This document shows, piece after piece, positions 13,201-24,356 of a stretch of 64,000 nucleotides of DNA. Source of the DNA: Pachypanchax playfairii (taxonomy: Eukaryota > Chordata > Actinopteri > Cyprinodontiformes > Aplocheilidae); NCBI GenBank assembly GCA_006937955.1, contig SSNP01000084.1, positions 316,546 through 380,545 on the forward strand, read 5' to 3'. The translations under genes were made by a program, and so were the position numbers. The stretch's first letter is position 1. Every line of letters starts with the position of its first letter. Below the pieces are notes generated by a model. It saw only the letters and a list, made by a program, of their open reading frames with translations, did not search any database and was not told where the DNA came from.

Positions 13201-16200
13201 ATTTAGTTAAAGAACATAACCCTTAGTCAAGGACTTATTTCAATTTTTAAATTAAAGGATCTAAATCTGATTTTAAATGGAATTCCAACCAATGCTTCAA
13301 GTGTGGTTAGTTAGATTTGAACTGACACCAGCTAGATGAGGATTCAAGATTATTTTTATTATCAGAAGAAAATCACTCAGCTCACATGTTTTATTGTTTC
13401 TATGACAATGTTTTTTGTGCAGTTTATTATACAGAAATAAAGGCGGTTGTCCAAAACTAAGATATAATGAGCTCATGAAAAAATAAAGCTTTAAATTCAA
13501 TTTAACGACATTAGTTTAAGGTGTAAATGAACAAATTAGTTGCTTTTGGGGATATTTAGCAAAAATAGAAGTAAAACATTAACTGCACTTAGATCTTTTG
13601 TGCATTGTCACTGTATGTTTAAGTATTTGTATTGGGATTTTTTTTGTACAACAATCTAAAATATAAGTAAAAAGCCAAAAAAAGCTTAAAATGAATGAAC
13701 ATTTTAGCTAAACAGACACAAAGTGGGTTTTTTTCTCCTTTTTTCTGCTAGTCGATCAATAAAAGACAGTTTCAAACCATAATGTTAAAGCAGCCAAACA
13801 GGAAAATGTCTGTCCATCTGAAACTCCCCTTCTGTCTCCCCGTCTGCTTATTAGGAATCCCGATGGTTTTCAGACACGGCATGTAGGCGAGTCTTACCAA
13901 GTAAACCTGAGGGATCTATTAAAGGCTTGCCTTTCTAGTCTCTCACTTCCACCCACCATAAAAAAACAAATGTACTGTTCTTTAAATGAGAGGAAACTGT
14001 AGTACAAGAAGAAGCTGAGCTTTATCTGTCAGTCTCAGTAACTTCAAATTACACTGACATAAACTGACGTGTTCAGGAAGGAATTATGTAAAAAAGACCG
14101 ACAACAACAACAAAATATCTAATTGATTCCTTATTAATAAGGATTTTTAAACACATATATACAGATAAAACAGATATTCAACAATAAATGTAGATTAAAA
14201 ACAGAAAAAAAATAAAAATCTTTGAAATATGTAAAACCACATAGAAAGTTTGACATTAAAAATAATATTGCTTTTCTACCTGTTAAGAAAACATTAAATA
14301 CAAGAGAAAAGACACGTTCTGCCTGCTTTTAAAAAAACGACACTGTAAAATTAGAACTGATTTTCCCAGAAGAAGAATATAATGACTTTTGATTTTTTCT
14401 CAGTATGGTGAAGACGCCTCTCCTTGATGACCTTAAGAGTCTATCAGGAGTGTATTCACCGAGCATTTCAACAAGATAAGAGCGTGCCAGGCTATTCAAA
14501 CCTTAGAAAAAAGGGGGGTATTTTAGAAATCAATTCTTTAACTGTAAGAGAGTTTAAGTGCGGGTGTTAAGCTCACACCTTATGATTTTAGTTTTTGCTC
14601 TAACAGCAGAACTCTGAAAAAGAAAGATTTTTTTTTGTTTGTTTTGTTGTAAAGAAGCTATTTACAAGAATCCAATTGACTAGATTTGAAAGCATAAATC
14701 TGATTTTCCAAACCAGACTGTGACTTTAGATGTTTGTAATGCAATATAATACTATCTAAATGTATTAGATCTGTTTTTTAGAAAGGTAAATTCATATTTT
14801 GTCCATTCAGATGTGTTTCTGTGGGCGTGTTATACATCATTTCAGTCTTATTTGTGGTAGATGGCGTCTTGAAAAGCTTCAGTTTGGAGAAATAGTTTAT
14901 ATCAGGGCTAGAATTCATAGATTTCTACCAATAATAAATTTAACATCTCAAAAAAGATTTTCTGTTTCGTCCTCATTCAGCTTTAAAGAGGCCCTCCAAT
15001 TAAAAACGGTTTTTCCGAGGTTTCTGTTGAATATTTTAGCTCCACAGGTGTTCTTACCTTCATAGTGGGTGTGAAAACTGGTCAACAACTTCTCTTTCAG
15101 TTCTCAAACTACGCAGGTGGTGATAACACCCAAGTTCTCCCGAGTCCAAACGGCCTGTATCTGTTTCATCACAACTTCTTTGTTCGTTAGTATTCATCAG
15201 CTCCCGCAGTTGAAACCACACCTAGCATGAGGCTAGCTAAAAGCGATAAGACGTATCAAACAGGAAGAGAGAATGCCTGATGTTGCCATGCGCAGCGGGG
15301 CAGGAAACCTTATACCTTGCTCTCATAGGCTAGTTTGTTAGCCAATCTGAGTCCAGCAAATTCAAATAATGAATATGAACGAGCTGCTGACGAAGCCTGA
15401 TGGAAGGAGCCGGAACCACCCGAATTTTGACGCCAACAGATTAAAAGGTCTGTTAATCAGTGTTTCCTGACATTTTTTAGATATAAAATGTTTCATATTA
15501 CTGGTTAATACTTAAGAAATAACCACAAAGTCCTGAAATTTGTATGAAATGGCCTCTTTAAGAAATCCAGCCTTCGACATCAACCAGCAAACAGCTACTA
15601 CAAAAGTTTTGTCCCGAACACTTAAGAAATCTGCCCAAAGAAAGACAAACGATCGTAAAGATGACATAATTTATTCACCAACTGTGCAAAAATTCATTTC
15701 ATAAATATGGAGATGTTAGCTGGGTGGATAGTAAATCCATGCTTTGTGGTTTATTGTTCATGATGTGAATAATGCAGGATTACATGCCTTTATACTTAGT
15801 GATAAATAACTGTGAATCTATAAATCTTTCCACGCAGTTTATCATGCTGTCATAAGACATGAATGAATCTGAATTTTCAATGAGCAGAAACTGTCACAGA
15901 GCTCTGTGACTCAGGGTGAAACCGTCACTGTTGCTCATTGCTGCATTTTAAAGCCTTTTTTTAAGAAGAGTCCCAATTGTCTGCAACTGCAGATGATCCA
16001 TAAAGTCCTGCAAAAATCATGGAAATGCACACCAAAGCAATGCATGTATCATATAACACTGCGATTCATTGTTAATTAGGGTAAAGCGAAGTCCAAGTGC
16101 GTCCGTGACTAATTCACAACAGACTTTAACAGACTGAAATGAATATTTAAATTGAAAGAATGTCAGTGGGTTAGCACTCACATGACAGCATTTTAACGTG

Positions 16201-18091
16201 CTAATTAACACATTTTTATGTTTGCATTCTGGCTGTACGTGAGTCAGCCTTGAGTAAATCTGGCAAACTGTCACGTGTGACAGATGATCCCATCTGCACC
16301 CCAGTTAGTGACAAAAGCTTTGCTGTCAGGTGTGTCGTCAACACGTTTCAACAGGAAAGCTCAAAGGAACCAAAGCAGCAGACCACAAACACCCCGTCCA
16401 TTAATCCAACACTAACTCTGTGACTTCACAGCTTTTCTTTAAAGGTGTCAAAGGAGTCATATTTTATTCCTTTCTGAGAATAAAAACAGAGAATATATGG
16501 ATTAAAATAAGCTGCCCTGGGTTTAATATGGTGTCTAAACTTATAGTATAGAATTGTATCGTATCTGCTGCAAATAATGTTTCTTATTATGATTCTTATC
16601 TGTTTAGTTATTTGCTTTTGATTATTCTATCTGAGTACAGTTTATTAAAACAGGATGGTAATATATTCATGCATTTATTCACCAAAAAAAGCAGATCCTA
16701 CAACATTCATTGATCCCACAGCTGTCATTTGTATTTAGAGCAAAAGGGCAATTTCAAATGCAAATGCAGGAGTTACTTCTGTAAAGTCAATTAACTGATT
16801 TCAGGGCTTTAACTTGCTTCGACATAATTAGTAACATATTTAAAGCATAATGAGAATGAAACCAGTGTTTTAATGCAGCATTAAGATTTTGATTTATAAG
16901 ATGCAACTTCTGCCTTGATGGTTTTTAGTTCCTCCTGTATGATATTAGTTGTGTATCTAAAATACATGTAATGATGGGGAATGATTACTGCACACTCGTG
17001 ATGATGTGTTTTTTTTTGTGCATGTCTGAGAAAAATGGCTAAGAAAATAATCCTTGAAAGATTTATTTTATTTTATTTTATTTTAAAATTTTATTTTATT
17101 TTAAATGTACTTTCTCTTCACCTGCTTTGTCTTGCTGTGGGTTGCAGGGGTTGACATATATGATCTCACTGAACCCTGGACAGACTGGTAGTCAATTACA
17201 ACACAGAGACATGCAAGATCCTCAATCACAAGCACATTAATAAGTTATTTAGAATCACCAGCTTTACCACATTAATGGGTTTAACTATGAGAGGTAACTC
17301 CCCTGAGAAACTTCAAACAGGTGGAACATACAAACTTCACCTTTATATGACTGCACAGCTGAGTTGATGGTGCTAGCATCACTCCACAGTGATCTGCTAC
17401 AGCCTTATAAACACATTTTCAAAAAATACAGCAATGAAACGCCACATTTTAGATAACATGTACAAAAAAATTCATGGTAAAAGAAAATATACAGCTTTTC
17501 TGAAATGTTAAAGCTGTTTTCTTCCTTGTGTAAAGTTCTGAATTTGTTGTTGGATATCCTGATTGGTTGTTGTTTTGTAGAATCAGACAACTTTCCCAAA
17601 AAACCTCCAGTTTAAAAATGCATAAAACAAAAACTTTACAGAGAATAATTAAAGACTAATATCTGAACTCCACTTCAAGTGTGATTAGTCCCCTCACTTC
17701 ATTTTGTCTTGCATCCAACCAAAGCAGCTCTTTGAAGCTTTGCATGTTATTTTCTGGCGGTTGGAGAGTTTAAGAGGTGAAGACTCTTTGACTTTACGCA
17801 CACTTTAATGCACATATTTCATCCCAAAGTAAACGCAGCAAACACTGTTAATTTTCTCCCAAATATAAAAGATTAAAAGTAAAATGAAACGTGCTGAGAT
17901 GCTATAAACTGTGGGTTTCAAGAGGAATGTCGCAAAGAAACAAAACAATGAGTGACGTTCAGAGTAGATTGAATTGAAAGGAACGGACTACCTGACTTAC
18001 CCTCTGCAAGCAGGCGCACCGCATGAACAAACGAGGGGTCCAAGCTGTTTTTCTCCGCCACCAGTTCAGGTAAGCACTTATCCGGATGCAT
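1..18091 (-). CDS. khdrbs2: khdrbs2 (SLM-1), 5' part of the gene, truncated by the window edge
   Basis: KHDRBS2 is a nuclear STAR-family RNA-binding protein of the Sam68 group that regulates alternative splicing, mainly in neurons. Two coding exons are visible, 18001-18091 and 4242-4369. Joined, they give 73 codons in frame, matching the N-terminal QUA1 region and the start of the KH domain: LPEL.AEK.SLDPSFVHA, then KYLDIISNKNIKLSERVLIP and QYPK. The word ISNKNIKLSERVLIP fits KHDRBS2 better than KHDRBS3. The core KH fold, QUA2 and the Arg/Gly- and Tyr-rich tail must lie to the left of base 1. The phases agree: exon 1 ends one base into a Glu codon and exon 2 supplies the other two. Intron 1 is 13.6 kb and intron 2 runs at least 4.2 kb to the edge; both hold only repeats. 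The gene is head to head with asrgl1. Confidence is high for identity, moderate for the exact paralogue in a duplicated fish genome. Confidence 0.9.
1332..1376. repeat. Perfect 15-bp inverted repeat with 15-base loop
   Basis: AGTAGCCAATAGATA at 1332-1346 is followed, after 15 bases, by its exact reverse complement at 1362-1376. Each arm carries a CCAAT/ATTGG pentamer pointing towards the other. It could be the relic of a foldback element or a chance palindrome; nothing shows it is transcribed as a hairpin RNA. Confidence 0.8.
4242..4369 (-). CDS. khdrbs2: khdrbs2 coding exon 2 (end of QUA1, start of KH)
   Basis: The exon follows a pyrimidine-rich tract and a CAG acceptor at 4372-4370, and ends AAG|GTGAG at 4242/4241. 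It encodes EIEKCEGDEPKKDGDTKKY and then the strongly conserved LDIISNKNIKLSERVLIP block leading into the KH domain. Human has VKQYPK at the end; here it is IQQYPK. The acidic/lysine linker varies between paralogues, so those differences are not alarming. Confidence 0.9.
5470..5755 (+). repeat. tRNA-derived SINE typical of teleosts
   Basis: The stretch starts with a degraded tRNA-like head (GGTTCTGGGTTTGGGTTCT, B-box-like) and runs into the common fish SINE body: ACATGTTCTCCCCGTGCATG, GTGGGTTTTCTCC, CTTCCTCCCACTG, then TGACCTGTCCAGGTGTA, ACCCCGCCTCTTGCC, CTGCTGGAGATAGACACCAG and CTCCCTGCGACCCTGAA. It lies in khdrbs2 intron 1 in the opposite orientation to the gene. The family was recognised from memory of fish repeats and the name is left open. 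Confidence 0.75.
6818..7473 (-). mobile_element. Solo LTR of an LTR retrotransposon, 656 bp
   Basis: The element begins TGTCA and ends TGACA (TG...CA ends) and is flanked by a perfect 5-bp direct repeat CAAAC at 6813-6817 and 7474-7478, the hallmark of LTR-element integration. On the minus strand a polyadenylation-like AATAAAC lies near the 3' end (about 6900), which sets the orientation. No gag, pol or env frame is present, so internal sequence was probably lost by recombination between two LTRs. Superfamily (Gypsy or ERV-like) cannot be decided from the LTR alone. Confidence 0.75.
7519..7543. repeat. Tc1-like transposon terminus remnant
   Basis: The words CCAAACTTTTGACTGGTACT and then GTA match the outer end of a widespread fish Tc1-like inverted repeat. 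No partner end or transposase is seen nearby, so this is a solo end. Confidence 0.5.
7744..14980. other. khdrbs2 intron 1, AT-rich stretch without genes
   Basis: No frame here looks coding on either strand. A short segment at about 12765-12815 (CTCGTAAGTCGCTC, then a stem-loop-like GGTAAGAGTGTC and ACTAAATG) resembles the 3' tail shared by fish UnaL2-type LINEs and SINEs. A brief AAGTAAGT-type microsatellite occurs near 8290. Otherwise I see only AT-rich unique-looking sequence. Confidence 0.5.
14987..15557. mobile_element. TTAA-flanked MITE, family A, copy 1 (571 bp)
   Basis: The element has short terminal inverted repeats AGAGGCC / GGCCTCT and is bounded on both sides by TTAA (14983-14986 and 15558-15561), the target duplication expected for Kolobok or piggyBac transposons. 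A second copy, highly similar along its whole length and in the same orientation, lies at 31148-31730 in phf3. Shared words include TTCTGTTGAATATTTTAGCT and ATAAAATGTTTCA near the end. It has no coding capacity. It lies in khdrbs2 intron 1. Confidence 0.8.
17063..17104. repeat. TTTTA-type simple repeat
   Basis: About 40 bases of tandem TTTTA/ATTTT units, with one irregular AAAATT step, in khdrbs2 intron 1. Confidence 0.85.
17130..17350 (-). repeat. Degraded teleost SINE, minus orientation
   Basis: Read on the minus strand, the segment recalls the same SINE body as at 5470-5755: on the plus strand, AACCCTGGACAGACTGGTAG, AGACATGCAAGATC, TTTAGAATCACCAGC and GAACATACAAACTTCAC are mutated forms of its complement. 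It is heavily diverged, so the limits are approximate. Confidence 0.5.
18001..18091 (-). CDS. khdrbs2: khdrbs2 coding exon 1 (QUA1 dimerisation motif)
   Basis: The exon encodes the first 30 residues, starting M-H-P-D-K-C-LPEL. The ATG at 18091-18089 is the first in-frame ATG: the frame stays open upstream for more than 100 bases without another, and family members start at the same place. The donor is G|GTAAGTC at 18001/18000. The residue after Lys is Cys, where human KHDRBS2, KHDRBS3 and Sam68 have Tyr (KYLPEL). QUA1 mediates homodimerisation in this family. Confidence 0.88.
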
Positions 18092-18490
18092 TGTGATCAC
18101 AGCGAACCTCTCCACCAGCTGAGCAGGTGAGACAGCAGGCGTGCCGAGCGTCGGAATGCAACTAGATCTCCTTTCTCCTGCGCGTTGATGGCTGCAGTCA
18201 GTCTGTCTTTAATTAGCAACAACAGCAAAAAGCCCTTCAGAAAAAGTCCGGTCGTCTCAGATTCCCGATATACCTGACTGGAAACTGAGCAGTGATTCAG
18301 AGGTGTGAGTCCATCCCCGCCGCCGTTGCCTCTCCTCGGCAAGCCGCCAGACTCTCAGCCTCCCAGGGTCTGCAGCCTGCGCGCGCTCCTCTCCGCCCCT
18401 CAGCAACATTATTGGCCACATTCTGGGACTGGCTTTAATAAAAGGAACGAGGAGGATCTCCTGTGCGCGAAAACACACTGTCTGCACGCA
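18092..18490 (-). promoter_or_regulatory. khdrbs2: khdrbs2 5' UTR and GC-rich promoter region
   Basis: Upstream of the khdrbs2 ATG the DNA changes from AT-rich to GC-rich with many CpG and GCGC steps (about 18300-18410). On the minus strand there is a GC box (GGGGCGG, about 18393-18399), a CCAAT box at 18411-18415 and a TATA-like TTTTATTAAA at 18434-18443. A CAG|GTATAT sequence near 18270 could be a donor of a spliced 5' UTR. The start site cannot be placed from sequence alone. Confidence 0.5.
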
Positions 18491-18539
18491 AGAGATGCAC
18501 TTAGTGCATCATATCTATATCTTGCCTACAAGAAATAAT

Positions 18540-19290
18540 TAAGAATCTAGGTCAAATTATTGTTTTTTTACGCGTAAAATTAAAAATGCAAACTTAGATA
18601 GAGGTATATAAAGGATTGGTGTTATTAACTTAGCACAGCATAATGGAAAAGTGAATGTTTTGAAAATATCTATCGGGAATTGTAATTAGCTTTATCTGTT
18701 TATCACTGGGGGGGGGGGGTTCCATCCAAACAAAATGTGCAGACTGTTTTTTAACACTTTCACCTTCTTCTTCTGTGGCACTTTTAGGGACCTGAGGTCC
18801 AGAGGAATATTTACTGCTGGAAGAGGAAATTACCGACTCTGTCTTAAAGTAGCAATAAGTGGCTGCTTGATTCAGGACTTAAAGCACAATGACAATTGTC
18901 TCGGAGCAGTAAGGAATAATTTATATCTCTTATGAAGCATCGCTCTGGTTTTCTATAGTCCTGAATGCTTTTCTTACAAATTAGATTTTATGGTAAATGA
19001 GGCTGTTGAAGGACCAATTCTGGCTCCACTTGACCTTTAAAGTTGTTTCTTCCTTCACTGATTGGAATCATAACGACTGCTGTGGGCTGCAGACAATAGC
19101 TTTTTTTTTTTACAAGTCTGAGTTAATTGTGTTGTTGTTATTTATGTTTTTCCTCTAATAGGCTGAGAGGGTTATTGTTCAAATTAAAACTCTCTGTACA
19201 CTCTGAGACGGCTAATTGTCTGGAAAAGTTGGAGTTTTGATGAGTTTTGTGGTACATTAAGGACTAAAATTCATAAAATTTATAACGACA
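18540..19290. other. Intergenic sequence between khdrbs2 and asrgl1, nothing identified
   Basis: AT-rich DNA upstream of khdrbs2 with a ten-G homopolymer near 18710 and no recognisable gene or repeat. Regulatory elements for khdrbs2 could lie here but none can be supported from sequence. Confidence 0.5.
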
Positions 19291-19299
19291 GTTCTAAAA

Positions 19300-20635
19300 A
19301 AAAAAAAATTTAAAAAGCTGTGTAAAAGATGAACTAAAAACAAATCTTACAAACCCAGATTTTATTTCTAGTATTGAAACAGACATTTCATTTTGAATTT
19401 GATGGCAGCAACATGCAGTATCTAAAAGCAGTAGAACAAGATGTTTGTTATTGTGTAGCGTCTCCTTGTAAACATCTGGAAAGTGAAGGAAAAGGTTGCT
19501 GGATTTTAATGTTGTCTCATTCTTGTCTGATAGGATTCTAGCTGCTCTACAGCTCGGGGTCTTTGTAACAGGAGTTTTCATTTCATGATGCATGAAGTGT
19601 TTTTGCAGGTGAGACATCTGGACTGCAGGCAGGTCAGTTAAGCACACAGATGTTTCACCGTGTTGTTGTGATGGATGCAGGATGTGGTTTAGTTTGTCTT
19701 GCTGAAATGCACAAGAACTTTCCCTGAAGGAGACGTAGTCCAGAGCAGATGTTGCTCTAAAACCTCTTCAGCATTGATGTTGCCTTTCCAGATGTGCAAG
19801 CTGCCCATACCATACACCCACACCATCAGAGAGGCTTTTGAACTGTCTGCTGATAACAAGCTGAATTGTTCCTCTCTTCTTTTGTCTGCAGGACCAAATC
19901 TGACCCTGGAACAGTTTCCCTCTCCACCTCAGACCAGCTTGACGCCAGCATTTCTGGATCATGTTTTCACTGGTTTCTTCCTTGTATGATCCATCTCTAA
20001 CTGGTGTTTGTGGATCACTGTGTGACAGACAGTAACATCTGGGAGTGTTTTTAAGTCCGTGCAGTAATGTTTAGAGAATCTTGCTTGTTTTTAATGATGC
20101 ATCACCTCAGGGCCACAAATCATGAGCATCCAGTTTTGACCTTTGACCTTTTTACATAGAAATTCCTTTTGATTCTCTGAATCTTTTGATCATATTATTC
20201 ACTGTAGATGGTGGGTGCTTCAAAGTCTTCCTGATTTTATGTTGAGGAGAATTTATCACCATTTTTAGAAGCAGTTTGTCACAGAGTGATGAATCTCTGC
20301 CCTTCTTTTCATCTGATTTTGCCCATCTGAAATGCTCCTTTTGTAATCAGTCATGTTACTGAGCTGTTAACAATGAACCTAATTAATTGTTAAATGTACC
20401 AAATGTTTCTGAATTGGACCAGCTACTTTAATTGTGTCTGTTCCAACGTTTTTGAGACGTGTTACTGCAATCAAAAGCAGAATGAGCTCATATTTTCGAT
20501 AAAAATAAAACATTTCAGTTTCATCATCTGATCTACTGTAGTTTTTATGTTCTATCTGGGATAAAATATGAGTTGATGAACTTCACAAATAATTCATTCT
20601 AATTTTTATTTACATTTCACTCAGTGCCACTTCTG
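19300..20635 (-). mobile_element. Degraded Tc1-like transposon with transposase pseudogene and long inverted repeats
   Basis: Read on the minus strand, the centre carries transposase remnants in several frames. MIQKCWRQAGLRWRGKLFQG falls in 19768-19962, followed by pieces related to GSLHIWKGNINAE and the VEQLESYQTR stretch near 19540-19560. Stops and frameshifts break it throughout. The ends are related inverted repeats: CTGCCATCAAATTCAAAATG on the minus strand near 19400 matches CTGCAATCAAAAGCAGAATG on the plus strand near 20465, and both run out to ACATTTCACTCAGTG-type or TTTTACACAGC-type tips. This is a dead copy of a common teleost Tc1/mariner family. Confidence 0.75.
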
Positions 20636-20639
20636 TGGA

Positions 20640-21888
20640 ATTGTTCATTTGAATATGCAGAAACATCTACTACCCTAAATGATGCTCTCATTCATGCTTC
20701 TCATTTGCCTTGTATGAATATCTTGTTTGGAGGATTTAAGCTCATTTGTTCAGGGATAAATCACTGCAGCTTTCACTTTTATTACTTTTGTATTGATCAA
20801 CTTGTTTCTCCAGTAAAAGAGATAAGTGCATGTGCCTGAAATTGTGTGGGAGAGGTTGTTTTGCTGTTATGTTACAGATCAGATATATGCCCTGTTAATT
20901 ACCAAAACCCACAATAGTCCCCCCACCACCCCCAACACACACACACACCTTCAATTACATATAACTCCTGTAATCTAATCTAAAGCTGACAACTTTAATC
21001 CAAGTTTTTTTTGCTCATGACTGACATAAAAACAACATTATCTTATAAAATGTGGAACGTTACAGTTTATTGTATTACAGTATACACTATATATCTTTGT
21101 GCTGAGCAGACTGTTTGTAAAGATTTTCAGAACTTCAGTTTTCTTAGATTGTATACAAAGTGTAAGGAAAGAGAAAACAAAATCCAAATCAGATAAGTGT
21201 CAGTGTTGATCAAAACTTCACACTTTATTCAATGTGTATTTTCATTTTTTATACTTATAGCTGACCCATCTGAAATGAGGCACAACTTTTTTTCTGCTTG
21301 ATGGTTTAAGACAATAAATCAGGCTAACGTTGGCCAGTACTTTCCTTTGGAATTTCATGCTTACTGAACCCTAACTGATATAATTTCAGTCAGTGAAATA
21401 CATTATGAAGAACATAGTAATATGTTCTGACTGTTAAATAAAAGCCTTTGTCTGAAATGTTGATTATGTTTTTAAATCTTGTTTTATATTGTGATTGTGG
21501 GATTTGGTTACAATGGGCAACTTAATTATATACAGAGTTGCACACGTAATTCGTCACAATAATATACATATGTATCTATTTGATCCTAGTGACTCCTTCG
21601 AGTTCTTTGTCATTCATTTCATGGCTTTTGCTGCCCTCTAGTGATGAAACGTTAGTAGTACGACACATTCCAACGACACGTCAGGGCTTTTATTTGATTT
21701 TATGACTACATTTTTTTTCTGCATACTTTTTTTCTAAATATTTATCTCCAGGTTTCTGGTTTCAGACTCATCATTTTCTTAATGACTGACTTGACTGTTT
21801 GTATAATGTGTGATTACTTAGGAGAAAAACTAATGTATTTTACTGTTGTTGTTTTTTTTATTAAATTTTATCTATAAAGTTTGTTTTA
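20640..21888. other. Intergenic DNA, nothing identified
   Basis: AT-rich sequence with a short AC-rich tract near 20920-20950. No coding frame or complete repeat was recognised. Confidence 0.5.
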
Positions 21889-22880
21889 ATTTTGAAAAAC
21901 AGTGTGAAATCTGTTTGCTTCAGATTAAGTATTTACTTAGTGCAGCTTCATTGCACTAAGAACGTAAATATTTCACTAAGAAAGTAAATATTTCTTAGTG
22001 CAGCTTCATTTCATTCAAAAACACATTAAGGCAATCTCTAAATCAGCCTATTATCACCTGAAGAACATCTCTAGGATAAAAGATTTAATGTCCCAACAAA
22101 ACCTAGAAAAACTAGTCCATGCATTCATCTTCAGTCGGCTTGATTATTGTAACAGCATCTTTACTGGTCTTCCTAAAAAATCAGTTAAACAGTTGCAGCT
22201 CATTCAGAACTCTGCTGCTAGAGTTCTCACTAAAACCAGAAAAGTGGACCACATCAGTCCAGTTCTGAGGTCTTTACACTGGCTGCCTGTCCGTCAGAGG
22301 ATAGACTTTAAAGTTCTGTTGCTGGTCTATAAAGCTCTGAATGGTTTAGGACCAAAATACATCAGTGTCCTCCTGACCCAGTATGAACCTACAAGACTCC
22401 TCAGGTCTTCTGGATCTGGTCTTTTATCAGTTCCCAGAGTCAGAACCAGACATGGAGAAGCTGCTTTCAGCTTCTATGCTCCACATTTCTGGAACAAACT
22501 CCCAGAAAGCCTCAGATCAGCTGAAACACTCAGTTTATTTAAATCAAGGTTAAAGACCCACCTGTTCTCCGCTGCATTTACATAAAGTTTTATTAGAAAG
22601 TCCAAATCCACACAGTTGCTTTTAAGCTGTCCTTTGTTCTAATTCTGTTTATTTTTAAATCATGTTTTCATTCTTCTACTTATGCTTTTGTTTTATGTAA
22701 AGCACTTTGAATTGTCCTGTACATGAATTGTGCTATACAAATAAACTTGCCTTGCCTTGCCTTGCCATTGCACTAAGAAATTAAATATTTGATCTGAAGC
22801 AAACAGATTCCACAGTGTTTTTCAAAATGAAAACAATGTGAAATCTGTTTGCTTCAGATCAAATATTTACTTTCTTAGTA
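21889..22880. repeat. Foldback repeat split by an L2-like LINE tail
   Basis: A module of about 50 bp (TGAAATCTGTTTGCTTCAG, ATCAAATATTTACTTTCTTAG) occurs three times. It is at 21889-21950 (plus), inverted at 22775-22828, and plus again at 22829-22880. The second and third copies abut at about 22827, forming a hairpin with arms near 50 bp. Small perfect palindromes (CTTAGTGCA/TGCACTAAG) sit next to the left copy. The LINE tail at about 22010-22766 lies inside and looks like a later insertion. Confidence 0.7.
21998..22585 (+). pseudogene. 3' end of a LINE ORF2 (L2/CR1-like), 5'-truncated
   Basis: An open stretch of about 195 codons encodes the C-terminal part of a non-LTR retrotransposon polyprotein, after the reverse transcriptase core. 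Typical words are FSRLDYCNSIFTGLPKKSV, LQLIQNSAARVLTKTRK, VLRSLHWLPVRQRIDFK and FWNKLPESLR. The catalytic FADD region and the endonuclease are missing, as in the usual 5'-truncated insertion. The 3' tail ends TGTGCTATACAAATAAACTT followed by tandem TTGCC units at about 22749-22765, like L2 tails. There is no stop inside, so the copy is fairly recent. It is not a functional gene. Confidence 0.85.
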
Positions 22881-23279
22881 TAGGTTCACTGGAGACTTTG
22901 AACAAGTTTGAGCCAACGTCAAAAAGTGCAAAGTAAAAAAAAAAAAATGCACACCGCATGCAAGCAGCATCAGTTGCAGTTCAGTGAGCACTGAGTCAGT
23001 TATAGCTCGATTACGCATGCGCACGCAGCTTCTCAGCACGGTAACTCAGTTGTGTTTCGTGTTTTCACGTCTTTTTCTGTTTTCCTCAAGCTGTTAACAA
23101 TGATACTGTCAACTGAATAGAACGAGAACTCCGAAATAACTCGTCGGGAATAAAATTACTGCATGTCCTATAATCATTTAGCTCCATCCATGGTTACTAA
23201 TTACGCAGCATAAAATAAGTACATTATTAGAGCTATTTAATCAATATTTCTGGGTTATTCTTTTCTCAAGTGTTTGGAT

Positions 23280-23455
23280 TTAATTTAACTTTATTGTTGA
23301 AAATCGTGCAGCTTTCGAAGGAGTCTGTTGAAATTTCAGACCCCTTCAAAACATCAGACGTTATATAAGTGCAACACGCGCGAGTATCTCTCTGTCCTGT
23401 CGGAGTCACGTGGGATCGGCAGACAGTCTCAGAAGCCGCGTGGATTTTTTTAACG
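23280..23455 (+). promoter_or_regulatory. asrgl1: asrgl1 promoter and noncoding exon 1
   Basis: CpG density rises here (ACACGCGCGAG, GTCACGTGGGATCGG, GAAGCCGCG). A palindromic E-box CACGTG lies at 23407-23412. ACG|GTAAGA at 23455/23456 is a good splice donor that would join to the acceptor TTTCCAG at 24340-24346 just before the start codon. The exon and its 3' limit are inferred from the splice signals; the start site is not visible. Confidence 0.5.
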
Positions 23456-24356
23456 GTAAGAAAAATGGAAACTTCATGTCGATACATGTTGACAATGACA
23501 AAACAAGCTGCACGAAATGAATAACAAAGAACTGCTGATAGTCTTTTTAATTTGATTTTCAAAAATAGCGTCTTATTTTGCAAATGTAATTTTTACTTGA
23601 GAACAACCCTCAAACACACTATAAATAAGACAAAACCCAGTTATTATGATTGTTACTGATTTGTTAAAATTGCTTCTTGTAACTGTAATAGTAATTTTAG
23701 AGTTACCAAGTGTTTGTGACCAACTTTTAAGCCCTTAAAGTCTACAGCAAGAAAAAAAAACGCTTTGAAAAAAATGTTTCTATATTTTAAGGAACTTGTA
23801 TAAATAATAATGCCATGTAAGGTACATGCAAATTCTTAGATCATAATAACTAAATAACATTAATGTGTTAATATCAGACCACTTGTTCTAATACATTTCC
23901 ATTCTATTTTTTTGTTTTTTTCCCAGTTAATTTGAATTTGTGTGTCAGTAACATAAGGGGCCTAAACGTGTTCTATGACTGAGCATTCAAAGAGATTCAA
24001 AGGGTTAAAAGCTTCCTTGACTTAGTGAACAATAATGATGATTTATGTTATGTGTTTCGCAGGAGTCTTTGCTGTATAAAGGTTCAGCAACCATTGAGAT
24101 ATTTGAAGCTGATATTTAGAATAATAGGAGCTCAGGTGGTTGATGAATGAAACAGCTCATGATCAAAGTTCAGGGTTAGTTTCTTTATCAGTAACTAATG
24201 AGCTTTTTACTGTGTCCCAAAGTGAAAAGTGCAAGTAAGACTACAGCTAAGAAAATAAAAGTACTGTTTAAAAAAACAGTTACACATTAAAGGGAAGATT
24301 TTAATCTTCTTTTTGCCCATGATATGGTGTCATTTGCTGTTTCCAGAGAAGTGAAC

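Noticed and set aside
16436..16480. TTTAAAGGTGTCAAAGGAGTC looks like the left end of a TTAA-type MITE
   Set aside because: No matching right end with TTAA was found within 1.5 kb.
22749..22765. Tandem TTGCC units as an independent microsatellite
   Set aside because: They are the natural 3' end repeats of the L2-like LINE tail.
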